From: CAYYNP01 sp964472545
GTDB lineage: Bacteria > Planctomycetota > Planctomycetia > Pirellulales > Thermoguttaceae
Assembly (NCBI GenBank): GCA_964472545.1
Contig: CAYYNP010000237.1
Coordinates: forward strand, 1 to 15,855
DNA: 15,855 nucleotides
Direction of reading: 5' to 3'
The notes under the pieces are model-generated. The model did no database searches, had not been told where the DNA came from, and saw only the letters and a program-made list of their open reading frames with translations. Below, piece by piece: positions 1 to 6,170 of the stretch (position 1 is its first letter; each line of letters starts with the position of its first letter). The translations under genes were made by a program, and so were the position numbers.

Positions 1-222
1 GACGACGGAAGCGACAAAGACGCCACCGAGGAGGACGCCACCGAGGAAGGCGCCACCGAGAAAGGCGCCACCGAGAAAGGCGCCACCGACGAAGACGCCA
101 CAGACGAAGACGCCACCGAGGAAGACGCCACCGACGAAGACGCCACAGACGAAGACGCCACAGACGAAGACTCCACAGACGAAGACACCACAGACGAAGA
201 CGGCACCGGCGAGGCAGATTGA
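1..222 (+). CDS. 3' end of an upstream gene with an acidic pentapeptide-repeat tail (partial, frame uncertain)
   Basis: The first reading frame is open from the window edge to a TGA at 220-222 and encodes 73 residues, nearly all in a five-residue repeat: D-A-T-E-E and G-A-T-E-K first, drifting to D-A-T-D-E, and ending GTGEAD. The product would be a strongly acidic, low-complexity, probably disordered C-terminal tail. The gene start lies outside the window and the family is unknown. The frame is uncertain because the 15-bp unit has no stop in several frames. The second + frame gives a K/P/T/Q-rich basic peptide, and a - strand frame opened by an ATG at 225-223 gives a V-F-V-C-G repeat. The acidic frame is preferred because many changes between units are D/E swaps or synonymous ACC/ACA, and because it stops about 110 bp before the next gene. 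The - strand ATG has no clear ribosome binding site. Confidence 0.4.
   Translation, partial: DDGSDKDATEEDATEEGATEKGATEKGATDEDATDEDATEEDATDEDATDEDATDEDSTDEDTTDEDGTGEAD
19..213. repeat. 15-bp tandem repeat, 13 units
   Basis: Thirteen contiguous 15-bp units, consensus GACGCCACMGAYGAA, run in register without insertions or deletions. The first five have more GAG, AAA and GGC codons; the later ones settle on GACGCCACAGACGAA; the last (199-213) is degenerate. Because the period is a multiple of three, copy-number changes would not shift a reading frame. This fits either a coding minisatellite or simple slippage expansion. Confidence 0.95.
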
Positions 223-264
223 CATTCCGCAGCTTCGCCGCCACGGGCGGAGTTGTCCGTTCGG

Positions 265-294
265 TTGACTTTCGCCGCAGCAGAACAGTAGACT
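265..294 (+). promoter_or_regulatory. candidate sigma-70-type promoter for the GH38-like gene
   Basis: TTGACT (265-270) matches five of six bases of the -35 consensus. It is followed after 18 bp by TAGACT (289-294), which matches four of six bases of the -10 consensus. Transcription would start near 301, giving a leader of about 30 nt before the ATG at 333. This is a pattern match only; Planctomycete promoter consensus is not well fixed. Confidence 0.4.
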
Positions 295-324
295 ACCCGG
301 CGGTCTTCTATCCTGCGGCGAAAG
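269..324 (+). promoter_or_regulatory. 12-bp perfect inverted repeat spanning the -10 region and the ribosome binding site
   Basis: CTTTCGCCGCAG (269-280) is the exact reverse complement of CTGCGGCGAAAG (313-324), with a 32-bp spacer between them. The left arm sits just after the candidate -35, the spacer contains the candidate -10, and the right arm overlaps the AAAGGA Shine-Dalgarno sequence (321-326) of the GH38-like gene. It could be a regulator operator. If transcription starts further upstream than predicted, it could form an RNA hairpin hiding the ribosome binding site. Confidence 0.45.
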
Positions 325-332
325 GACGAGCG

Positions 333-2927
333 ATGATTGACGGTAAGTCGTGCGCCGGCGTCAAGACGTCGGTTGCCCTATCAGGTCGGTTTCAATTGGC
401 CCACGCGCTCACGGTCGTCGTATCGTTCGGGCTGACGGCCTTCGGCATCGTGTACGGCCAAGAGGAGGCGTCGCCGGACACGATCCGCCGTATCGATATC
501 GTCCACATGACGCACACCGACGTCGGCTTCACCGACCATCCGCTGGTCTGCCGCCGGCAGCAGATGCGGTATCTGGACGTTGCGATCGACGCCGTGTTGG
601 CGACCGCGGACCTCCCGCCCGAGGAGCAATTCTACTGGACGGCCGAGACCACATTGGCCGTCGACGATTGGTGGCGCGCGGCCGACTCGAAACGTCGGGA
701 AGACCTTCTCGCCGCACTCGATACCCGCCGGCTCGAAGTGGCCGCTTTGGCGATGAACCAAACGCCCGCCATGGGCGCGCAACAGTGGAACACGATGCTG
801 AGCTGGCTGCCGGAAGAGCTATGGCAACGGGCCAGGCCACGTGTGGCGATCCAGAACGACGTCAACGGCTTTCCTCGGGCGGGCGCGATGAAGCTGCTCG
901 ACCGCGGCGTGGGCCACTTGATGATGGGCATCAACAACCACAACGGCGGCCCGCCGTTCGAGCGGCCCTCGGCCTTCTGGTGGAAATTGCCTTGCGGTCG
1001 GCGGATGTTCGTTTGGCTGGGCGATCACTACGCCCAAGGGTTCTACTACTTCCACGCGACAAGCTGGCGACGTGGCCCGGTGCCCGAATCGACCGACACG
1101 CGCTACCGCCCCGCGCGGCCGGGTGATTTCTTTCGGGCCGATGAGGCGTCGGTTCGGGCCGCACACAAACACCTCTTGGGCCGCTTGCGGAAGTTGCAGG
1201 CCGACGGGTACGACTATCCGTCGCTGATCGTTTCGGTAACCAACGAATGGCGGATGGACAACGACCCGCCCTTTCCGGCGCTGGCAAAGTTCGTGGCCGC
1301 GTGGCGGCGCCTGGGGCTGAAACCGGAGTTGCACCTCTCGACGGCCGGCGAGGCGATGGACCGTTTGAAGGAAGCGGTCGGCGCGAAGCTGCCCGAGTAC
1401 TCCGGCGAGTGGACGGATTGGTGGGCCAACGGCACGGCCTCCGGCCCGCGAGAGGTGGCCGCCAGCCGCAAGGCCAAACGGCTGACCGCCGCAGCCCTGG
1501 CTCCCGTTTGGGGACATCCCGACCAGCGCGCCCTGGCCGCGGCCGACGAAATCTACCGCGACCTTTGCCTCTTCGACGAGCACACGTGGGGATCGGTCGA
1601 TAGCATAGGCCTCCCGCATTCGTTGGAAACCTGGGCCCAGTACAACGAAAAGTCCCGGGCGGCGTATCGCCCGCTGGGGCTGGCCAAGATGCTCTTGGCA
1701 CAGCGGGCCCGCTCGGCAGTCTATCCGCGCGAGGAAGGCTTTTATGTGGCGAACACGGCAGTGCTCCCCTATAGCGGCTGGGTAACGATGCCGGCGTCGG
1801 CGTTGCGTGGAGACTTCCACTCGCTCGAAGACCCGGCCGATGGCACGAAGACCCCGCTGATCCGCCGGCCGGGTTTCCAATCGTTCGGCCGTCCGTCGGG
1901 ACCGGGGGTCCTCTCGCGGCAGAACACCTCCGAGACGTTTCCCGATCGGGCCGCCAATCAGATGGTCCGATTCTGGATCGACAACTTGGAGCCGATGTCG
2001 ATCCGGCGATGGCGCTTGTGCGAAGACGCCGTCGAGGATTCGGAGACCGACGATCAGCCCGGCACTGCCGCGAAGCTGAGGATCACAGTCGACGATCACA
2101 ACTGGCCCACCGAAGCACGTTGGTTCGACATGCAGCGGCCGCTGTTTCAGGCCGGCACGGGCGATCTGATCTCGGTGGCGGTCGACGAGTTCTCCGGACG
2201 TTGGGTCTATTCCGACATCCACGGCATCGGCGATCGCGAACAACGCGAAACCCGCCGGCGCGAAGCGCTCAAGGAAGTCGTTTCCGTGCCGGCCGAAGCG
2301 ACACGCGTCGAACGGAACGCCCATACGACCGTCTACACGCAAGCACTTGAGCATCCCCGCTGCAAATGGGCCGTGCGGCGGCTGGAGCTATTCCACGCCC
2401 AAGCACGGGCGCGGCTGACGGTGCGGTTCCATCGCGTGGAAAACGAACTGCCGGAGGTGCTGTTCGTCGTCTGCGACCTGCCGGCCCGCACGACGCTGCC
2501 GAGAACCGCCAACGGCGGCGTGCCGTTCGTGGCGTACAAAGACCAGTTGCCCGGCACGTGCCGGGATTATTTCACGATCGACGATTGGGTGGCCTATGGC
2601 ACTCGCGACGGCCGTTGGCTTTGGGCCAGCCGCGACGCCCCGCTGGTCACTTTCGGCAGCCACAACGTGCTCGCGCGGCGCGACGAGGCCCCGGAGAACC
2701 CCGGCCGCATCTTGGCCATGGTCTACAACAACGTCTGGGTCACCAACTTCGTGGCCGACAGCCACGGCGCGCTCGAATTCCAGTTCGAGTTCTTATGGCA
2801 GCCGAGCTACCGAAGCGGCATTTCCGCGTCCCGCGTTGCCGAGGCATTGCTGGCGGAACCGCAAGTCGTGATCAACCCCAAACTGCCCGCCGATCCCATC
2901 TTCCTCGAAAGGCTACATCGACCATGA
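333..2927 (+). CDS. secreted GH38-like glycosidase (alpha-mannosidase-type, DUF5054-like)
   Basis: An 864-residue protein with a long n-region and hydrophobic stretch (residues 23-42), read as a Sec signal peptide ending near VYG-QEE. The catalytic region resembles family GH38, zinc enzymes that hydrolyse alpha-mannosides with retention. H61-T-D63 in HMTHTDVGF matches the first two zinc ligands. D176 in IQNDVNGFP matches the Asp that is both nucleophile and zinc ligand. H417 in FDEHTWG matches the last His ligand. W102-T-A-E plus WW at 113-114 fits the conserved active-site strand. The remaining 400 or so residues look like beta-rich C-terminal domains. The ATG at 333 was chosen because AAAGGA lies seven bases upstream and it places the signal peptide at the N-terminus; an in-frame TTG at 219 has no such support. 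The stop overlaps the next start (ATGA), so the pair is probably translationally coupled. The true substrate is unknown: many GH38-like proteins of this subgroup are uncharacterised. Confidence 0.85.
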   Translation: MIDGKSCAGVKTSVALSGRFQLAHALTVVVSFGLTAFGIVYGQEEASPDTIRRIDIVHMTHTDVGFTDHPLVCRRQQMRYLDVAIDAVLATADLPPEEQFYWTAETTLAVDDWWRAADSKRREDLLAALDTRRLEVAALAMNQTPAMGAQQWNTMLSWLPEELWQRARPRVAIQNDVNGFPRAGAMKLLDRGVGHLMMGINNHNGGPPFERPSAFWWKLPCGRRMFVWLGDHYAQGFYYFHATSWRRGPVPESTDTRYRPARPGDFFRADEASVRAAHKHLLGRLRKLQADGYDYPSLIVSVTNEWRMDNDPPFPALAKFVAAWRRLGLKPELHLSTAGEAMDRLKEAVGAKLPEYSGEWTDWWANGTASGPREVAASRKAKRLTAAALAPVWGHPDQRALAAADEIYRDLCLFDEHTWGSVDSIGLPHSLETWAQYNEKSRAAYRPLGLAKMLLAQRARSAVYPREEGFYVANTAVLPYSGWVTMPASALRGDFHSLEDPADGTKTPLIRRPGFQSFGRPSGPGVLSRQNTSETFPDRAANQMVRFWIDNLEPMSIRRWRLCEDAVEDSETDDQPGTAAKLRITVDDHNWPTEARWFDMQRPLFQAGTGDLISVAVDEFSGRWVYSDIHGIGDREQRETRRREALKEVVSVPAEATRVERNAHTTVYTQALEHPRCKWAVRRLELFHAQARARLTVRFHRVENELPEVLFVVCDLPARTTLPRTANGGVPFVAYKDQLPGTCRDYFTIDDWVAYGTRDGRWLWASRDAPLVTFGSHNVLARRDEAPENPGRILAMVYNNVWVTNFVADSHGALEFQFEFLWQPSYRSGISASRVAEALLAEPQVVINPKLPADPIFLERLHRP

Positions 2928-3811
2928 ACGCACACATCAATAGAAGACAGTTTCTCACGTCCTCGCTGGCCGTCGGCGTGAGTGCATCGACGTTCGGATG
3001 GCGTTCGCAGTGTGCCCGAGCCGCGGACGAGCCCAAACCGCCGCTGCTGAAGCTGGGCCTGATGACCTACAATCTGGCCCGCGATTGGGACCTTCAGACG
3101 GTCATCCGCAACTGCACGCAGACGGGCTACGAGCACGTCGAGCTGCGCACCACACACGCCCACGGCGTCGAGGTGGGGCTCTCGAAGGTCCAGCGACGCG
3201 ACGTTCGCCGCCGAATCGAAGACGCCGGTTTGAAGTTGAGCTTGGCCAGCGGGTTTGCCTACCATTGGGACGATGCCAAGAAGTTGCGCGAGCACATCGA
3301 CGGCACGAAAGAGTACACGCTGCTGGCGGAGGACGTCGGCGCCATCGGCATCCGCGTGTTTCCCAACGCCCTGCCGTCCGGTCCGGAGACTTCCCAGCAG
3401 AAGACGATCGCCCAGATCGCACGCGCGGCCGTCGAAGTAGGCACGTTTGCGGCGGATCACGGCGTCGAAATCCGCCTGGCCAATCACGGCCGCGGTACGA
3501 ATCGGGTGACGGTCGTCAAGCGGATCTTCGACGCCGCCGACTGTGAGCACGTCTATATGAACTGGAACTGCGACCGCACCGACGTCGAAGCCCCGGGCTT
3601 TCAGGCCAACTTCAATTCGGTAAAGGACCGCATCCGCAACCTCCATATCCACGATCTGAACGACCCGGTCTATCCCTATCGCCGGCTGTTCGCCCTGCTG
3701 CGCGAGCACGGCTACGGCGGCTACTGCGACGCGGAAGTCGGGCCGAGCGACGAGCCGATACGGTTCATGAAGCAATATCGGGCCCGGTTCCTTGCGCTGC
3801 AGGAAGCTTGA
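2924..3811 (+). CDS. Tat-exported sugar phosphate isomerase/epimerase-like TIM-barrel protein
   Basis: A 295-residue protein of normal length for the xylose-isomerase-like TIM barrel (AP endonuclease 2) family. It begins with a twin-arginine signal, NRRQFLTS (R7-R8), a hydrophobic core and a likely cleavage at ARA-AD (residues 31-35). Barrel strands carry typical motifs: KLGLMTYN (43-50), HVELR with E73, a LANHGRG loop with H188, HIHDLN (241-246) and DAEVG with E271. The family usually binds a divalent metal through two Glu, an Asp/Asn and a His. E271 and H188/H243 are candidates, but the mid-barrel Glu is not obvious where VFPNALP lies (145-151), so metal binding is uncertain. It starts inside the stop of the GH38-like gene (ATGA), with AAAGG 11 bases upstream, so the two probably form an operon. 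It may isomerise or epimerise a sugar released by the glycosidase in the periplasm (inference). Confidence 0.8.
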   Translation: MNAHINRRQFLTSSLAVGVSASTFGWRSQCARAADEPKPPLLKLGLMTYNLARDWDLQTVIRNCTQTGYEHVELRTTHAHGVEVGLSKVQRRDVRRRIEDAGLKLSLASGFAYHWDDAKKLREHIDGTKEYTLLAEDVGAIGIRVFPNALPSGPETSQQKTIAQIARAAVEVGTFAADHGVEIRLANHGRGTNRVTVVKRIFDAADCEHVYMNWNCDRTDVEAPGFQANFNSVKDRIRNLHIHDLNDPVYPYRRLFALLREHGYGGYCDAEVGPSDEPIRFMKQYRARFLALQEA

Positions 3812-3913
3812 TCGACGGCATCCGATGACGAGCGGCGAGACGCCGAAAGCGAAGCCGCAACCAGCCGCCCCCTTTCCGGTGGGGGTCGACGTTTGCTTCC
3901 GGCGCCTTCTTGC

Positions 3914-3930
3914 TGGTATTTTCGATACCA
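3914..3930. promoter_or_regulatory. small perfect inverted repeat upstream of the oxidoreductase gene
   Basis: TGGTAT (3914-3919) and ATACCA (3925-3930) are exact reverse complements around a 5-nt centre. The site lies just before the candidate -10 box, where a repressor or activator operator would be expected. A CACGTG palindrome (3929-3934) adjoins it. Function is inferred from symmetry and position only. Confidence 0.3.
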
Positions 3931-3935
3931 CGTGC

Positions 3936-3941
3936 TACGAT
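3936..3941 (+). promoter_or_regulatory. candidate -10 box for the oxidoreductase gene
   Basis: TACGAT preceded by TGC (an extended -10-like TGn) lies about 80 bases before the ATG at 4021. No convincing -35 stands at 16-18 bp; TTGCTG (3910-3915) is 20 bp away. The 209-bp gap after the isomerase gene and this motif suggest a separate transcript. Confidence 0.25.
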
Positions 3942-4020
3942 CGTTTGCATACGCCCGGCATCGGCCGCGGGCCACGGCCACATTTTCCAAGCAGACCAAC
4001 CCCACGAGGACCTACCGATC

Positions 4021-5382
4021 ATGTCGACTTCACGCCCCAAAACGCACGACACACGTACCGCTTCCCAAACCGTTGCCCGGCGGCAGTTCCTCAAGACGAC
4101 CGCGGCCGTCGGCGCCGGGCTGACCATCCTGCCTTCCGGCGCGTTGGCCGGCCCAAACTCGCCGAACGACAAACTCAACGTGGCGCTGATCGGCGTGGGC
4201 GGACGCGGCCGGGCACACTTCGGGGCCGTCGAGAATGAGAACGTGGTGGCCCTGTGCGACGTGAACGCACAGGCGATCGACGCGGCCGCCAAGAAGTTCA
4301 CCGGCGCAAAGCACTATGCCGACTGGCGAAAGTGTCTCGAACAGAAAGACATCGACTCGGTCGTCTGCAGCACGACCGATCACACCCACGCGTTCATCTC
4401 CAATTGGGCCCTGAACCGCGGCATGCACGTCTACTGCGAGAAGCCGCTGGCCAACACGGTCGAGGAAGCCCGGGTGGTGCGGGCAAACTACTTGAAGAAC
4501 AAAGACAAGCTGGCCACGCAGGTAGGCATGCAGCGTCACGCGGGGACGAACTTCAACCGCGTTCGCGAGGCGGTGCTCGACGGGGCCGTCGGCAAGCTGA
4601 AGCACGTCCACGTGTGGGGCAACCGGCGCCACGGCGCCACGTCGTACCTGCCCGCCGCCGGCGATCCGCCGCCGCACCTGAATTACGACCTCTGGATCGG
4701 CCCGTCGCCCTGGCATCCTTACAACCCGGGTTATTTCGGCGGATGCCTGAAGTGGAACATGTACTGGGACTTCGGCTCTTGGCAGGTGGGCGACATGGGC
4801 AGCCATACGATGGACCTGGCCTGGAACGCGATCGACGCCGGCGTGCCGACCTCGGCCACCGCCCACGGCGACCCGGTCAACACGGACGTGGCCCCCAGCG
4901 CGCTGACGATGACCTTCGAACACCCGGCCAACGACTGGCGCGGGCCGATCACGGTCACCTGGTATCAAGGCGCCCACAAGCCGAACACGCTGTTGGACGG
5001 CGTCCCCACTGCGCCCGGCCACGGGGCCCTGTTCCACGGCGACAAGGCGTGCATGGTGGCCGACTTCGGCCGCCACGAGTTCTTCCCCCTGGACAAGCAG
5101 GCCGGCATGGCGCACTACAAGCCGCGTCCGGCCGACGAGCAGATCCCGGCGATGGGCGGATTCCAGGCCCAATGGGTCAACGCCTGCAAGGGAGACCTCA
5201 AAACCTCTTGCGACTTCGACTACAGCGGCACGATGATCGAGCAGTTGTTGCTGGGGTTGGTGGCCTTCCGCGTCGGCAAGAAGATCCAGTACGACGGCCG
5301 CACCGGGCGAGTGACCAACAACGAAGCCGCCAATGCGTTGATTGGCCGGGAGTATCGCGAGGGTTGGACGCTCGACGGGTAG
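4021..5382 (+). CDS. Tat-exported Gfo/Idh/MocA family NAD(P)-dependent oxidoreductase
   Basis: A 453-residue protein, typical of the long exported Planctomycete members of this family, which oxidise or reduce sugars, inositols and related polyols with tightly bound NAD(P). A twin-arginine signal, ARRQFLKT (R20-R21), leads to a hydrophobic core and likely cleavage at ALA-GP (41-45). Export through Tat fits a protein folded with its cofactor in the cytoplasm. The Rossmann fold shows VALIGVGGRGRAHF (54-67) with the dinucleotide-binding glycines, and ALCDVN (77-82) at the end of strand two. E140-K141-P142 is the family EKP motif with its catalytic Lys. The C-terminal part has WIGPSPWHPYNP (225-236) and GDMGSHTMD (257-265), with H262 as the likely catalytic His. 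Start choice: GAGGA (4006-4010) precedes this ATG by 10 bases, and the upstream in-frame alternative at 3910 would bury the Tat motif. It probably acts with the two preceding genes, but has its own promoter region. Substrate unknown. Confidence 0.88.
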   Translation: MSTSRPKTHDTRTASQTVARRQFLKTTAAVGAGLTILPSGALAGPNSPNDKLNVALIGVGGRGRAHFGAVENENVVALCDVNAQAIDAAAKKFTGAKHYADWRKCLEQKDIDSVVCSTTDHTHAFISNWALNRGMHVYCEKPLANTVEEARVVRANYLKNKDKLATQVGMQRHAGTNFNRVREAVLDGAVGKLKHVHVWGNRRHGATSYLPAAGDPPPHLNYDLWIGPSPWHPYNPGYFGGCLKWNMYWDFGSWQVGDMGSHTMDLAWNAIDAGVPTSATAHGDPVNTDVAPSALTMTFEHPANDWRGPITVTWYQGAHKPNTLLDGVPTAPGHGALFHGDKACMVADFGRHEFFPLDKQAGMAHYKPRPADEQIPAMGGFQAQWVNACKGDLKTSCDFDYSGTMIEQLLLGLVAFRVGKKIQYDGRTGRVTNNEAANALIGREYREGWTLDG

Positions 5383-5402
5383 GCGTGCGGCGGATTTCGA
5401 GG

Positions 5403-5434
5403 GGTGGCTGGGGCAAAGCGCAGCGATGCCCCAG
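5403..5434 (+). repeat. 32-bp palindromic intergenic element, copy A
   Basis: GGTGG tail followed by an 8-bp perfect stem, CTGGGGCA / TGCCCCAG, around an 11-nt GC-rich loop (AAGCGCAGCGA in this orientation). It starts 20 bp after the oxidoreductase stop, so it may also act as a transcription-ending hairpin, although no T-tract follows. It matches the reverse complement of copy B at 29 of 32 positions. Confidence 0.85.
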
Positions 5435-5457
5435 GTCGCAGTTGCGCCCGTGAATCA

Positions 5458-5489
5458 CCGGGGCACCGCTGCGCTTTGCCCCGGCCACC
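5458..5489 (-). repeat. 32-bp palindromic intergenic element, copy B (inverted)
   Basis: Opposite orientation to copy A, with 23 bp between them, so the two face each other as a large imperfect inverted repeat. The stem is CCGGGGCA / TGCCCCGG: relative to copy A, the T-A pair is replaced by C-G on both arms. This compensatory change indicates that the fold, not just the sequence, is kept. Confidence 0.85.
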
Positions 5490-5497
5490 CTGGCGTT

Positions 5498-5533
<36 letters not shown>

Positions 5534-5637
5534 CCCCGCCACTCATTCCCAGCCCTCGTCGGCTGCCGAAGTCGCGCCGTGTCTTGACGTTGCGCAAATC
5601 TCCGAATTCCGTTCGCAAAACCGCTCGCCGGCGACGT

Positions 5638-5643
5638 TATACT
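5638..5643 (+). promoter_or_regulatory. candidate -10 box for the sigma factor gene, close to the start codon
   Basis: TATACT matches the -10 consensus at five of six bases and ends eight bases before the ATG at 5652. No clear -35 box lies 16-19 bp upstream. There is also no Shine-Dalgarno sequence before the ATG. Together these suggest a leaderless or nearly leaderless mRNA. Confidence 0.4.
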
Positions 5644-5651
5644 CTTAGCCG

Positions 5652-6170
5652 ATGAGAGACAACGATGCGGAGAACGTGGGCCGGTGTTTCGATGCACACG
5701 GCCGGGCGCTGGTGCTGTTCGCCCGGCAGTGGCTCGACGATGCGGCTGCGCGCGATGCGGTACAGGAGGCGTTCGTGCGATTGTTGCGGCGGCCGGAACT
5801 GCCGGAGAAGATGCTCGCCTGGCTGTATCGTGCGGTGCGATCCACCGCGATCGACGGCCTGCGGAGCGACCGGCGGCGTCGGCGGCGTGAGCAACGGGCG
5901 GCCAGTGGGCGGGCGATGTGGTTTCAATCGCGGCCGGACGATCCGATCGACGCGGCCACCGCACAGGAGGCCTTGGCAACCTTGCCGCAAGAGCAGCGGG
6001 AGGTGATCGTGTTGCGTCTCTGGTCCGATCTGAAACTGGCGGAAGTGGCCGAGGTGTGTGAAGCGCCCGTCTCGACCGTGTTCAGCCGCTACCGGGCCGG
6101 TTTGGCGGCCATTCGCAAGCGGCTTGTGCCGACGGACGACCTTCGAGCGAACCTGAGTCGAAAACCATGA
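5652..6170 (+). CDS. ECF-family RNA polymerase sigma factor
   Basis: A 172-residue two-domain extracytoplasmic-function sigma factor. Region 2 spans about residues 15-76: ALVLFARQWLDDAAARDAVQ, then EAFVRLLRR, then AWLYRAVRSTAIDGLR, which matches the -10-binding helix pattern. A basic linker (RRRRRR, 74-79) follows. Region 4 spans about residues 105-158, with LPQEQREVIVLRLW and a helix-turn-helix VAEVCEAPVSTVFSRYRAGL that would bind the -35 element. It directs RNA polymerase to a small regulon, usually when its partner regulator releases it. The stop overlaps the start of the next gene (ATGA, 6167-6170), the usual arrangement of a sigma factor and its membrane-bound controller. No zinc-binding anti-sigma motif (HxxxCxxC) occurs in the partner, so the mode of control is not the standard ZAS type. 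Confidence 0.93.
   Translation: MRDNDAENVGRCFDAHGRALVLFARQWLDDAAARDAVQEAFVRLLRRPELPEKMLAWLYRAVRSTAIDGLRSDRRRRRREQRAASGRAMWFQSRPDDPIDAATAQEALATLPQEQREVIVLRLWSDLKLAEVAEVCEAPVSTVFSRYRAGLAAIRKRLVPTDDLRANLSRKP

Noticed and set aside
219..332. Upstream TTG extension of the GH38-like gene
   Set aside because: No ribosome binding site; it would bury the signal peptide 38 residues inside the protein. The ATG at 333 has AAAGGA at proper spacing.
819..2354. Long - strand open frame of 511 codons opposite the GH38-like gene
   Set aside because: It lies wholly inside a gene with recognisable catalytic motifs, and its translation is R/P/G-rich without family motifs, as expected of a shadow frame in GC-rich DNA.
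3868..3885. Hairpin CCCCC / GGGGG after the isomerase gene as a terminator
   Set aside because: The stem is only 5 bp with an 8-nt loop and no T-tract follows, so it is not convincing.
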